NCBI GenBank assembly: GCA_020161395.1
Contig: JAIUOE010000005.1
Coordinates: 124,001-188,000, forward strand
Source: Bacteroidota bacterium
Lineage (GTDB): Bacteria; Bacteroidota; Ignavibacteria; Ignavibacteriales; Ignavibacteriaceae
Direction of reading: 5' to 3'
Length of the DNA: 64,000 bases
A program made the translations under genes and the position numbers. The notes under the pieces were generated by a model. That model was not told the origin of the DNA. It saw only the letters and a list, made by a program, of their open reading frames with translations, and did not search any database. The stretch's first letter is position 1, and every line of letters begins with the position of its first letter. Shown in pieces: positions 26,385-36,500 of this stretch.

Positions 26385-28060
26385 TTCTTTTTTACCTTTA
26401 TCACTATAATGGTGATATCATCAGACTGAAAGGCACCGTTTGCAAAGTCATAGACCGAATGACGAATCCTGTCGAGGATCTCAACCGCGGGAAGTGCAGC
26501 AGACTCCCTGACCAGCAATTCGAGAGTTTCATCGCTGAATTCCTCATCCTCCGGGCTCTTCGCTTCCGTAACCCCGTCTGTAAACAAAACTAAAAGATCG
26601 TCTTCGTGAAGCTGAATCGTCTCGGTGAGATACGGGGTAAAAGTCGGCATGACACCAAGAATGATACCTCCCTTGTCGAGATAGGTTATCTCGCCGCCTC
26701 TGACAAGAAGCGGGGGATTGTGACCGGCATTCACATACGAAAACTCCAGATTACTGTTATCGAGGATCCCCCAAAAGAATGTAATAAATTTTCCGTCGGA
26801 GGTATTGTCCGCCACCAGATTATTTATCGTGCCTGTGGCATCATCGATGGCAACATTCTGGGTACAAATCGATTTCAAAAACGCCTGCAGATTTGCCATC
26901 AGAAGTGCGGCAGGAACTCCCTTCCCTGATACATCCCCGATTGCAACAAAATATTTATGCTGATCCTTTTTAATTATATCATAATAATCGCCACCGACCT
27001 GTTTTGAAGATATCGATGTGGCTGCAATCTCAAATGCCGGCATGGATGGAATCTCTTTAGGCAAAAGATTTTTTTGGATGTCTTTTGCGAGCTCAAGCTC
27101 TTCTTCAAGTTTTTGCTTTTCAAGTGCTTCCCGGAAAAGTCTTTTGTTCTCCAAAGATATTATTGCAAGACTGCCAATAGAGTAGATAAATTCTATGTCA
27201 GTTTCGAGAAACAACTGCTGGTTCGCCCTTTTACCGAGCAGGATAAGCCCCTTTGCTTCATTTTGAATCTTCATCGGGACAACAATCTCAACTTTGAGTG
27301 ATGCCAGGTCAGGATGAAGTTTATCTATTTCGTCACCGAGGTAGTGGGTGTCGATACTTTTAAGAGCGAGTGAATCTGCGATATCCTTCAATTTCCCCTT
27401 GGAAATGGTGGAATCAAGTATTTTCGCCTTCCTCTCTTCAAAAATAATTATGGCATAAACGGAGGAGAGAAAATGCCCGAGAAGAGAGTAGGCAAGAAGC
27501 TTGCTGATGCGTGACTCCTCGGTAAGAAGTCCAAATTCCTTGCCGAGTTCAAATAGTGAACTGAGTCTGTTAATCCTCGAATCGAGGTTACGGTTCACCT
27601 GTTTAAGTTCTGTTATGTTAAGTGAATTTTCTATTGCTGTGGCGGCAATGTTCAGGATTGTTCTTATAAAATCAATTTCATCGCTATTATAAGGCTGTTT
27701 GGTAATCTTTTCGCCTAATGCGATGTAGCCAAGCTCTTTCCGCGAGGAAGAGATTTTCTCGACCACTGAAACACCGAGTTTTGAGAAGTACCCATCCTCA
27801 ACGAGTCGATCTGAGAACCGGTGGCCTGCGGAATTAAATTCCTCCACCAGCAGATGTGAAATTCCTTTTGCGGTTTTTATCTGCGCTGTTCCGTTTTCTT
27901 CGATAAGCACAAAACCTTTGGTCGTCAGGAATTTGCCAAGACAACTGAAAAGAAGGTTGTTCAGCGTAAAATCGAGATCAAGACTCGAGTTCACTATCCG
28001 GCTGAACTCCACAAGAGCAGAGAGATTTCGCTGGAGTTTAAGTGTTTCAGTATCGGGCAT
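26381..28060 (-). CDS. GAF-GAF-SpoIIE phosphatase (RsbU-like)
   Basis: Soluble phosphatase of 559 residues with two GAF-like sensor domains (about 12-150 and 178-310), a coiled-coil linker (about 310-335) and a C-terminal PP2C/SpoIIE domain (about 345-557). The last has 'GGDYYDII', 'IGDVSGKGVPAALLM', 'AGHNPPLLVRGG' and 'FTDGVTEA'. No membrane helix, so it reads a cytoplasmic signal. It lies 2 bp after the kinase gene and overlaps the following phosphatase gene. Predicted substrate: the phosphorylated STAS protein of this operon. Confidence 0.9.
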   Translation of the reverse strand: MPDTETLKLQRNLSALVEFSRIVNSSLDLDFTLNNLLFSCLGKFLTTKGFVLIEENGTAQIKTAKGISHLLVEEFNSAGHRFSDRLVEDGYFSKLGVSVVEKISSSRKELGYIALGEKITKQPYNSDEIDFIRTILNIAATAIENSLNITELKQVNRNLDSRINRLSSLFELGKEFGLLTEESRISKLLAYSLLGHFLSSVYAIIIFEERKAKILDSTISKGKLKDIADSLALKSIDTHYLGDEIDKLHPDLASLKVEIVVPMKIQNEAKGLILLGKRANQQLFLETDIEFIYSIGSLAIISLENKRLFREALEKQKLEEELELAKDIQKNLLPKEIPSMPAFEIAATSISSKQVGGDYYDIIKKDQHKYFVAIGDVSGKGVPAALLMANLQAFLKSICTQNVAIDDATGTINNLVADNTSDGKFITFFWGILDNSNLEFSYVNAGHNPPLLVRGGEITYLDKGGIILGVMPTFTPYLTETIQLHEDDLLVLFTDGVTEAKSPEDEEFSDETLELLVRESAALPAVEILDRIRHSVYDFANGAFQSDDITIIVIKVKKK

Positions 28061-28062
28061 CT

Positions 28063-28494
28063 TTAAAAAATCTTCTTCTTTAGAACAAGTTTATTGTACT
28101 CACCGGTCACCGAGAAATAATCGACTTCATCCATCAATATTTTCATAAGATGGATTCCGAGACCGCCCCGCTTTTTCTCCTTAAGATATGCAACCATATC
28201 AGGATACTTCACCGAGGAGGGGTTAAATCCCGTTCCGTGGTCGGTAAGAATTATCGTGCATTCGTTTTCATCACAGATGAAGGTAACCACAATTTCACCT
28301 TCCGGGCTGTTTTTGTACGCATGCCTGATAATATTTGAAGATGCTTCATCAACTGCAAGAATTAACTTGTCAACGACATCCTTGCTGATACTGAAATGCC
28401 GTGCGGAATTACCCACGAACTCCCGAATCAGCGCAAGGTTTTCGGTGCTGCTCTTAACTCTCAACTCCAGGTTGTTAGCATTGTTGTTATTCAC
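28063..28494 (-). CDS. RsbW-like anti-sigma serine kinase
   Basis: GHKL-type serine kinase of 143 residues. The N box 'DEASSNIIRHAY' (49-60), G1 box 'DHGTGF' (85-90) and G2 'RGGLGIHLMK' (109-118) show a complete ATP site. In partner switching it phosphorylates the STAS protein and, when free, binds a sigma factor or another target. It follows the STAS gene by 5 bp. No general-stress sigma factor is encoded in the operon, so its partner may be elsewhere or may not be a sigma factor. Confidence 0.9.
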   Translation of the reverse strand: MNNNNANNLELRVKSSTENLALIREFVGNSARHFSISKDVVDKLILAVDEASSNIIRHAYKNSPEGEIVVTFICDENECTIILTDHGTGFNPSSVKYPDMVAYLKEKKRGGLGIHLMKILMDEVDYFSVTGEYNKLVLKKKIF

Positions 28495-28499
28495 TTTGG

Positions 28500-28856
28500 T
28501 CAGGCACCTTGTTGTTTAAATTTTGTGAGAGCCCCGTCGACATCAGGAAGAATATCGTAGAGAAGGGGGAATCCCAAAAGATCAAAAATACTGTAAACTG
28601 TGGGTTTCATGTTGGCGAGTTTAATGTCGCCTCCATTCTCGCGCATAGTCTCAATGTAAGCCATAAATACACCGAGCCCGGCGCTTGAAATATATTCAAG
28701 GTCCTGAAAATTGACAACCACTTTATACTTGCTTTTGTCAATCAGTCCGGTGAACGCCGATTCCAATTCAGGCGCCGTATGAGCGTCAAGATAACCGGTG
28801 AGTTCAATAATACTGCACTCACTTGCCTCTTTTAAATTGGTTTTAAATTCTGCCAT
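28500..28856 (-). CDS. STAS-domain anti-anti-sigma protein (RsbV-like)
   Basis: A 118-residue single STAS domain. The phosphorylation site region 'EYISSAGLGVFM' has Ser57/Ser58, the expected target of the RsbW-like kinase and of the SpoIIE phosphatases. Its first base overlaps the stop codon of the preceding phosphatase gene (TAATG), so translation is coupled. It forms the switch between the kinase and its target. Confidence 0.92.
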   Translation of the reverse strand: MAEFKTNLKEASECSIIELTGYLDAHTAPELESAFTGLIDKSKYKVVVNFQDLEYISSAGLGVFMAYIETMRENGGDIKLANMKPTVYSIFDLLGFPLLYDILPDVDGALTKFKQQGA

Positions 28857-30913
28857 TATTGTTTCTCCGTTTTAATTCTTTTCAGGATCACAAGTGTAAT
28901 ATCATCATGCTGTGGTTTTGATCCTGCAAATTCAGTTAAATCTTTTACTATCCGGGAAGCGAGATTGTTCACACTTCCGTTATTCTCTGATAGAACAAGA
29001 GATTTTAGCCTCTCTGTTCCGAAATCTTTCATAATTTCATTTTTCATTTCATTAACCCCGTCGGTGAAGAGAACGATCTGCTCTCCCTCGCTCAGGACGA
29101 AACACTCTTCAACAAGTTTTTCCTCGAAAAGCCCCGTAAAATTCATTCCAAGACCAAAACCCTGAGGAACTCTCTCCGTGATACCGGTGTCCGATTTGTG
29201 CAATACAGGACAATGCCCTGCCCTCGCAATTGTAAACTCCCCTGTTTCCGGATTGAAAATTCCGTAAACAGCGGTGATAAACACCCTTCTGTCCAGAACT
29301 TTCTGTAAAACTTTGTTTGCCTCCACCAGAATCTCTTTGGGAGTAAATTTCATCGTTGCAAAAGATTCGAGTATCCCTTTTAGTTCTGCCATCACAAAAG
29401 CTGCCGAAATCCCTTTCCCCGAAACATCCGCAATTACAAATCCTGTCATTCCGTTTGGAAGTGAAAAGAAATCATAATAGTCACCCCCAACTTCGAATGC
29501 CGGTATAAAAACAGCGGCTATTTCGTAACCCTTTATTACCGGAAGTGAAGCCGGAAGAATCTTTTGCTGCATCTCCCTTGCAACATCGAATTCTTTTTCC
29601 AGTCTTTCTTTTTCGATTGACTCCTGTAGCAGATATGAGTTCTCGATCGCGACCGATGCATAATCTGCAAAAGTCTGAATTATGTTTCTCTCCTCATCGT
29701 CATACTCGACTGCATCTTTTTTCAGCAGAATGAGCATTCCGTGTGTCCTCGAATATGAAATCATCGGCACTACATACACGAAAGAATATTGCTCATCAGT
29801 CATTTCGCTACGGTAAAACTCCTTCAGGTCGAGCATCAGGATCCTTTTTACCGTGGTCAAATCATGTTTTGAGGTGAGGAAAGCAGTCACTTTCTCCGCC
29901 GTCACAAATCCTGTTCCCTTTATTCCTTCGGTGCGGTTTTTATCACCAAAAAGGAAAAGCCACGAAGCATTCGCGCCTGAAACATCCAGTGCCAGATCTG
30001 AAATGGTATCGGATAACTCCTTCGCATCAAAAACCTGGTTTATCAGTTTACTGAAATACTGAAGTGACGATATCTCCTTTGTCCGCCTGTCAAACGCTTC
30101 CGCTGTAGGAAGGTGGAACAAAGTAGTAAAAAATAAAACGCCAAAATAAATTATTCCATAAACGGTTATTAGATTATTGAAACGGTAAAAAGCATGTGAA
30201 AAACCGGAGAGTAAATTGTTGAATCCCGACTGGTCAGAAGACACCGAAAGATAAATTATCAACAATGCTATCATCATAACCGAGATCAGAAGCAACTGCC
30301 TCTTCTGTCTTTTCTTCAAAAAAGCAATCCATGAAATCTTTAAACTGTTCATGAACATCAAAATTGTGGCAACCACATAGAATGTAATCTGGATGAACTC
30401 GTAATCTGTAAACCTCTTCTCGGAAGTGAACGAAGTGGCAACCGTCAGTGCGATAAAAATCAGCATCGCATTGAAATAGATATTCAGGTTTTTGCTTTGT
30501 TTCAGAAAGAAAAGGTGCCTGAATATCACGAGTGATGCCACTGATATAATTATAGTTGTGGTATGCAGAATCAAAACGAGCGGCAACACATCCAGCCCGA
30601 TCAGTTTTTCATAAGAGACTGATGCTATGGGGAATAAACTGTCGATGGAATTGTAAAGAAGTTTAAGAAAAATACCGATGAAAGTAAGAACAAGGAGCGC
30701 CGTAACTAACCAGGTGGGTGCTGCCTTGTAAGACGAAGTCAACTTAATCGATTCGGATATGAGCACAAAAAGTATGGCAACAGATCCAAACTCCAACAGG
30801 AGTACCGTCCCAAAACTGTCTCCGGAGATGAAGAAAGTTCTGAAAATGCTGAGTACTACAAATCCGATAACTCCGGGAAGTAAAAACCGGTTGAACAGTG
30901 GTGGTATCTGCAA
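28856..30913 (-). CDS. Membrane GAF-SpoIIE phosphatase (RsbU-like)
   Basis: First gene of the partner-switching operon, 685 residues. About eight membrane helices occupy the first 260 residues, then a GAF domain (about 275-420), a coiled-coil linker (about 425-445) and a PP2C/SpoIIE domain (about 450-682). The SpoIIE domain has 'GGDYYDFF', 'IADVSGKGISAAFVM', 'AGHCPVL' and 'FTDGVNEM'. Catalytic Asp residues are present. It probably feeds a membrane signal into the STAS switch encoded downstream. Confidence 0.9.
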   Translation of the reverse strand: MQIPPLFNRFLLPGVIGFVVLSIFRTFFISGDSFGTVLLLEFGSVAILFVLISESIKLTSSYKAAPTWLVTALLVLTFIGIFLKLLYNSIDSLFPIASVSYEKLIGLDVLPLVLILHTTTIIISVASLVIFRHLFFLKQSKNLNIYFNAMLIFIALTVATSFTSEKRFTDYEFIQITFYVVATILMFMNSLKISWIAFLKKRQKRQLLLISVMMIALLIIYLSVSSDQSGFNNLLSGFSHAFYRFNNLITVYGIIYFGVLFFTTLFHLPTAEAFDRRTKEISSLQYFSKLINQVFDAKELSDTISDLALDVSGANASWLFLFGDKNRTEGIKGTGFVTAEKVTAFLTSKHDLTTVKRILMLDLKEFYRSEMTDEQYSFVYVVPMISYSRTHGMLILLKKDAVEYDDEERNIIQTFADYASVAIENSYLLQESIEKERLEKEFDVAREMQQKILPASLPVIKGYEIAAVFIPAFEVGGDYYDFFSLPNGMTGFVIADVSGKGISAAFVMAELKGILESFATMKFTPKEILVEANKVLQKVLDRRVFITAVYGIFNPETGEFTIARAGHCPVLHKSDTGITERVPQGFGLGMNFTGLFEEKLVEECFVLSEGEQIVLFTDGVNEMKNEIMKDFGTERLKSLVLSENNGSVNNLASRIVKDLTEFAGSKPQHDDITLVILKRIKTEKQ

Positions 30914-31003
30914 AGAATGCTCTTACATAATTTTCTGGTAATTGGTAAATAAATTACCAAAAAAGCCCGTCTCTGCAAAATATTGAGTGATGAACGGCAA
31001 TGT

Positions 31004-31061
31004 TTAGTTATGAATTATGAGTTTTTAGTTATTAGTGAACCCACTCATAATTCATAACTAA
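31004..31061. repeat. Long inverted repeat after the anti-sigma gene
   Basis: TTAGTTATGAATTATGAGT (31004-31022) is exactly complementary to 31043-31061, giving a 19-bp stem with a 20-nt loop. The arms are built from reiterated words (AGTTATGA, ATTATGAG, TTTTTAGT), so a shifted pairing (ATGAGTTTTTAGTTAT with ATAACTAAAAACTCAT) is also possible. It lies just after the stop codon at 31072 and may end that transcript, although no long U-run follows. Confidence 0.75.
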
Positions 31062-31071
31062 AAACTCATAA

Positions 31072-32655
31072 CTAAATAACGACTGCCTTCTTCTCTTTTT
31101 TTGGTTTAGGTTTAAGCTGTTTCATTTCGTCGCGGAACTTGTCCATTTCTTCACGGAATTTATTCATCTCTTCCTGGAACTGTTTCATGTTTCCGTCGAA
31201 ATTTTTGAACGGGAAATTGAAATTGAAAGTGGAATCTTTTCCTTTGAATTTGAAGATCATCAAAGAGTCGAGATTGCCGAGTCCTTTTAAGTCTTCCAGT
31301 TTTTCAATTCCCTCCGGAACAAGTATTTTGAAACCGGCACTGTCTTTACCGGGGAAATGCATATCGAAATTGAAGCCCTTTGAAGTATCAAACTTGAATT
31401 CAAAGATGTTTCCGGAACCCGGCACACCCATCGAATCGAGCTTGAACTTAAATCCGAATGGTTCTCCCGGTTTTGAGCCTTCAAAATTGAAACGGAGGTC
31501 GAGGTTTTTCATGCTCAGATCGACGAGTGAATCCAGGCGTTTGAGTACCATGATATCGGGAGTGGCAGCTTCAAAAGCACCTTCCGGTATATCAAACTTC
31601 AGGAAGTTGGTATCAATGAACACCTTGAATTTAGTGGATTTCGAGGAATCACCGTTTTTCCCGTAATACCCGCCAAATTTGTGTTTTCCAGTGTTAAAGT
31701 TTTCAGTTTTGTTAGCGAAGATTGCTGTTTTGTTGGCAACCGGGATGTTAAATTTCGGATCCTTTGTGTTCACCTTAATCGATGCGATAAACACGGTATC
31801 AGGATTGATACAGACATAATCGTCTGCATTTTCAGCAAAGTCAATATCCGAGAAAGCAGGCATCGATTCAAGGAAGGCAGCCGGCATCACCTTTGCGAGT
31901 GCCTGGTTTTCCGCTGCGATAGCCATAATCTCAGCCTTTAAGGCTTTATTATAGTTCCACAAATTGGCATTCACCGCTACCGTGTTATTCTCGTTTACCA
32001 GGATGGCTTTTCGAATCTTGCTCTCATATTTCTTCAGGACACCATCCAGCTTGGTTTTCTGCTCTTGATTCAGATTCAGTTTTTCGGTGAATTCTTTCAG
32101 CGAAATCTTTGAGTCGCCTGCCGTCATCTGTCTGATAGCTATCGAAGCACCATCTTTCGATCCGTCAAGGCTGATTACATTCGTTCCCATTGAATCAACC
32201 GGCAACACCTGTGAAAACGCAAAATTAAAGATATCGTCCTTCGAAAGTTCATCCTCCTGGAAATAGGGTCTGAGGTTCTTTGTATAAAACTCCACAATAT
32301 TCCCTTTCTGGTCTTCCACGAGTCTGTCGAGGAATTCAGGACTCACTCTGAAGAAAAACATCAGGACGACAGTAAGTACCGCAAGTGATGCTGCGGGTTT
32401 TACGAACGGCTTCCACTTGGCGGTTTTTTTGTTCTCTGTTTTTATAAATTCGTTTAGTCTTGTATAAAAATAATGGTCCTCAGGAAGTGGCGGCAGTTTC
32501 CGGACAACCTGTTTTATTTTTGCCATTTCCGCATATTTTTCTTTGTATGCAGGGGAATTTTGTACTTTTTCCTTGTAGACAGCCGCCTGATCCTCTCTCA
32601 GTTCATTGTCGATCAATGCGGAAATATTCTCAAAATCTTTATCAAATTGCTTCAT
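31072..32655 (-). CDS. Anti-sigma factor, membrane-spanning with large outer domain
   Basis: A 527-residue protein encoded directly after an ECF sigma gene and overlapping it by 4 nt. The N-terminal about 70 residues ('FENISALIDNELREDQAAVYKEKVQ') resemble the sigma-binding domain of RsiW/RseA-type anti-sigma factors, without a zinc HxxxCxxC motif. One membrane helix follows (about 88-105). The long external part has repeated 'F.F.GK/PGDS..F.F..P' beta-like motifs and ends in a charged coiled coil ('FQEEMNKFREEMDKFRDEMKQL'). It likely holds the sigma factor until envelope stress releases it. Confidence 0.82.
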   Translation of the reverse strand: MKQFDKDFENISALIDNELREDQAAVYKEKVQNSPAYKEKYAEMAKIKQVVRKLPPLPEDHYFYTRLNEFIKTENKKTAKWKPFVKPAASLAVLTVVLMFFFRVSPEFLDRLVEDQKGNIVEFYTKNLRPYFQEDELSKDDIFNFAFSQVLPVDSMGTNVISLDGSKDGASIAIRQMTAGDSKISLKEFTEKLNLNQEQKTKLDGVLKKYESKIRKAILVNENNTVAVNANLWNYNKALKAEIMAIAAENQALAKVMPAAFLESMPAFSDIDFAENADDYVCINPDTVFIASIKVNTKDPKFNIPVANKTAIFANKTENFNTGKHKFGGYYGKNGDSSKSTKFKVFIDTNFLKFDIPEGAFEAATPDIMVLKRLDSLVDLSMKNLDLRFNFEGSKPGEPFGFKFKLDSMGVPGSGNIFEFKFDTSKGFNFDMHFPGKDSAGFKILVPEGIEKLEDLKGLGNLDSLMIFKFKGKDSTFNFNFPFKNFDGNMKQFQEEMNKFREEMDKFRDEMKQLKPKPKKEKKAVVI

Positions 32656-33257
32656 ATTAGTTCCTCGCGCCAGGGTTCTAAAATCTTTTTTAGTGCTTCG
32701 CGTGCTCTGAAAATTCTTGATTTAACTGTGCCGATATCGGTGCCCGTTGTTTCCGAAATCTCCTGATAGCTGAGACCTTCAAAATCCCGAAGGATTAAAG
32801 GCTCACGCAGTTTCTGCGGAAGTTTCGCAACAGCATCCCGTACCATTTCGTTTATATCGAAGTTGTCTTTATACCCTCCGGAATCAGGGAGATTGTCTCC
32901 TTCATCACCATTAAAAGCTGAAAAAATCGACATGATTTTCTGCTTTCTGACATGATCCCGGATCTTGTTGATTGTGATTGTATACAACCATGTGGTAAAC
33001 TGCGACTGAAAACGAAACTGTTTCAGCTTCCTGTAAACAGAAAGAAAAACATCCTGACTGATATCATCGATCGATGATGTGTTGCCAAGATTCAGATAGA
33101 TAAGATTTCTGACTTTCTCTTTGTGTCTGACCACCAGATCCTTAAAAGCCGACTCCTCGCCGTCCTTAAAAGCCTGTATCAGAGCAAAGTCATCTTGCAG
33201 ACTGAATATATTCTGTGCTGGTTGAGGCATATCTTCATTATTTTGTTTTTCGTTCAT
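32652..33257 (-). CDS. ECF RNA polymerase sigma factor (RpoE-like)
   Basis: A 201-residue sigma-70 family ECF factor. Region 2: 'FKDLVVRHKEKVRNLIYLNLGN...IDDISQDVFLSVYRKLKQFRFQSQFTTWLYTITINKIRDHVRK'. Region 4: 'LPQKLREPLILRDFEGLSYQEISETTGTDIGTVKSRIFRAREALKKIL'. It is followed by its anti-sigma gene with a 4-nt overlap. A candidate self-recognised promoter lies just upstream. Confidence 0.94.
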   Translation of the reverse strand: MNEKQNNEDMPQPAQNIFSLQDDFALIQAFKDGEESAFKDLVVRHKEKVRNLIYLNLGNTSSIDDISQDVFLSVYRKLKQFRFQSQFTTWLYTITINKIRDHVRKQKIMSIFSAFNGDEGDNLPDSGGYKDNFDINEMVRDAVAKLPQKLREPLILRDFEGLSYQEISETTGTDIGTVKSRIFRAREALKKILEPWREELI

Positions 33258-33264
33258 AGCTTTT

Positions 33265-33290
33265 GACGAGCTCCTAAAAGTTTAAGTTCC
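33265..33290 (-). promoter_or_regulatory. Candidate ECF-type autoregulatory promoter
   Basis: GGAACTT (33290-33284) and CGTC (33268-33265) are 15 nt apart, matching the -35/-10 pattern of sigma-E-like factors. The predicted transcript would begin almost at the start codon (33257), giving a leaderless message unless a later start is used. The overlap with an AGGAG sequence makes this uncertain. Confidence 0.35.
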
Positions 33291-33411
33291 ACGATTGTTG
33301 AACTTTGTTTTGCAGAGGATGTGCAAAGATAGGAAAAAGAGTTTAAAAGAAGCCACTTGTTTGTGCTGAGTGGCTGATGACCATGACTTGTGACAATATT
33401 CAAAAATAAAT

Positions 33412-33448
33412 AAAAAAAAGAGGCTGCCCGTTTTCACGAACAGCCTCC
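33412..33448 (-). terminator. Terminator of the large adhesin gene
   Basis: GAGGCTG / CAGCCTC stem with a 14-nt loop followed by eight U on the minus strand. It lies about 80 nt after the stop codon at 33527. Confidence 0.85.
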
Positions 33449-33465
33449 AAATTTGAGAGTGTTAC

Positions 33466-33505
33466 TGGATTACTGAATTCTAAAATTACCGCATTCCAAT
33501 TCGCT
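33466..33505. repeat. Degenerate 8-bp tandem array
   Basis: Five octamer steps: TTACTGGA, TTACTGAA, TTCTAAAA, TTACCGCA and TTCCAATT. The same unit family and same position (between stop codon and terminator) as the array at 4510-4549. Confidence 0.55.
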
Positions 33506-33526
33506 CTCCATACACATCATCCATCA

Positions 33527-36500
33527 TTATTTCATCAAAGTCATTTTTTTGGTGATGCTTACATCGTTTCCGGTCAATCTGTAGATATAGATACCTGAAG
33601 GCAGATTTGAAGCGTTGAAATCAAGTGAATGAACACCTGCTGTAAGCTGTTCTGCTGCAAGTTTTGCCACGAGTTCGCCGGTGATGCTGAATACTGACAC
33701 TTCATAGAATCCATCTTTAGGAATACTTACATTGATTCTTGTGGACGGATTGAACGGGTTTGGATAGTTCTGTGAAAGAGAGAACTGTGTTGGAATCTCA
33801 GTCTTCTCTGATTTCACATCTGTAACACCTGAAACAGCCATGTAGATTGATCCGTTTGCTGTTCCTGTGTAGATTTTTCCGGTTCCCATTCCGTCAGGTG
33901 TGCTGCCGTTTGAAACAATAAGGAGTGAGCTTAATCCAAATCCTCCCATACCGATGCTCGACCATGTGTTTCCGTTGTTGGTCGAAGCGAAAACACCACC
34001 TGAATAAGAAGCACCAAATACATTGTCTGCTGCATCTATTCTGAGCTCGTACACATATGTTCCGGGGAAGCTTGTTTTGGTCCAGCTCGTTCCACCGTTG
34101 GTTGAACGGTAAAGTCCGTCACCATAAGTTCCTGCGAAGATGTCACCGTTTGAGTTCGAAGCCATTGCCCAGATGTAGTTGTATCCTACAGTCTGTGATA
34201 CCCAACTGGCTCCATGATCAACTGATTTGAAGACTCCACCATCGAATGTACCGACAAATACTGTGTTGTTGTCTGTTACAGTTATTCCCGTTACAATAAG
34301 GTGTGTTCCAAGTCCTGTATTCGACTGTGTCCATGTAAGTCCACAATTGTTGGAGACATACATTCCCTGTCCCCAGGTTCCTGCGAATACATTTCCAAGA
34401 GCGTCTATCCTGATTGTGCGGACATCTTTGTATTGAAGTGTGCTGAGTGTCCATGCGGTTCCGTTATTGGTTCCAATATAAACACCTGTCACGGTTCCTG
34501 CAAGAAGTGTACCATTAGGATGGGTTTCAATTGCCCATACTGCGCCTGAGTAAACCAGCGGGTTAACATGTACCCAGTTTGGATTGTTGCCGGTTCTCTT
34601 GTAGATATATCCACTTGCAGTACCTGCATAGATATTGCCCTGGTTATCTGATTCGAGACATGTAACAACCTGACCTGAAGGTATGTTACCGATCTGCTGC
34701 CAGTTACCTGATCCGGAGCCACCACCTGTACCGCCACCACTTCCGCCACCATTTGACGGGAAGCTGGCTACTGCAGATGCAGTGTTGTTGGCTGTGTTGA
34801 GATCAGAGATGTTTGAACCTGTGATCGAAGCAACATTCACGATGCTCTGATTGGCAGGGATGTTTCCAAGGAACGGAGCGAGGTTGAACTGTCCACTTCC
34901 TGTCATCGACTTAACAATCGTCTGTCCGGTTATGATACCTGCAGGGAAGTTAAGTGCTGCGAGAGGTGCAAGAACCGATCCTTTTACATCTATTCCCGAG
35001 ATTGTAAGGGAAGTTGCCTGCGGGAAGTTGTAAAGTACATTGTTCATCGCAGTACCGTTAACGAACAATCCACCATGCCAGTTGATTGTTGTTCCTAGGA
35101 TGTTGACCACTACTGCTGAACCGTTTGGTACATTTATTTCGAATGTATGGGCTGCATTAAGATCACTGCCGTTAACTGTAAACACATTAAGATAAGGATC
35201 ATTGTGTGTAAGGTTCACAGTACCCCACTGGAAAGTGGTGGTTCCGTTTACTGCATAACCGCTAAGCTGTGTGCTGAGGTTCTCAAGATGAGTCTTTGCA
35301 GCGGCAAAGTCGATTACTGAAGCATCATGTCTTAAAGTGCCTTCGTCTATCGAAACAGCCGAAATTGGAAGATTTGTAAGTCCGCCATATGCTACATTAC
35401 CATTGTAAACACGGCCACTTGTGTAGTAGAGATTTCCGCCGACAACCAGAACATCCTCTGCTCCGTTTGAGTTTGGAAGTTTGTCGCCTACACTGTAGTT
35501 TGACAGATTTGCATTTCCGCCAACTGCAAGCTTGCCTTCGGTATCTGCAGACGGCTGAATAATGTTTTCAAGAACAAATACATTGTATGGTTTAGCAGGT
35601 CCAAGATCGATGTTTGCATTGTTCATTGCAGAGCAATCAACTGTTACATCGATTGTAAGAACAGCTGAACTTCCATTTGTAAGAGTTCCGACAGTCCAGT
35701 TTCCTGTACCTGATGTGTAAACTCCCTGTGTAGCAGATGCTGATACATAGAGAAGTCCTGCAGGCAGTATGTCACTGACTGTAATGCTGCCGGCATCGGC
35801 AGGTCCGTTGTTGGTAACAGTGATTGTATAAGTGAGGCTCTCTCCACATGTCAATGTTGAGCTGTTTACTGTTTTTGTAATCTGAAGATCTGCTGCTCCA
35901 TAATAGAGACCTGCATCATTTGAGTTGTCGGTTGTTCCGCCAACAAATGTTTTGCATGCTGTTTTTCCTGTTAAAGGATCAACATCAGAGTCAGCATTGT
36001 CATCTGAACCCTGATTCTGAGGAGAAAATACATAACCTGAAGGAGCTGTAAATTCAACATAGTAATCGCCTGCAGGGATGTTGTTGAAGTGATACAGTCC
36101 GTTTGCATCGGTGGTTGTTGTGGAAACAAGAACTCCGAGGCAGTTATATAATTTAACTGTAACATTTGGAATACCTGCTTCGCCGTTGTCCTGTACACCG
36201 TCTTTGTCGATGTCATTCCATACTTTGTCACCAATTGATACAGGTGCAGGTGGTGTTGCATAAAAACCGGCATCAACTGTGATGTTGTTCTGTCCGGCGA
36301 CCAGTGTATAGTTACCGGTCTTTCCGGTCGTAACATCTGCATCTGAATCTTTTGTGTCATCCGATCCGGCATCTTTTGGTGATGCTGTGTAACCTGATGG
36401 CTTTGTGAATTCAACGAAGTATGTTCCGGCTGAAAGATTGGTAAAGCTGTAGTTGCCGTTTGCATCTGTGGTTGTTGTGCCGACAAGTACATTTGCTGAG

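Noticed and set aside
31139-31666. 175-codon plus-strand frame
   Set aside because: Antisense to the anti-sigma gene; Ser/Lys/Phe-rich shadow composition and no ribosome site.
35971-36492. 173-codon frame inside the adhesin gene
   Set aside because: Met/Gln/Thr-rich shadow in another frame of the SdrD-B repeats; the main frame has clear domains.
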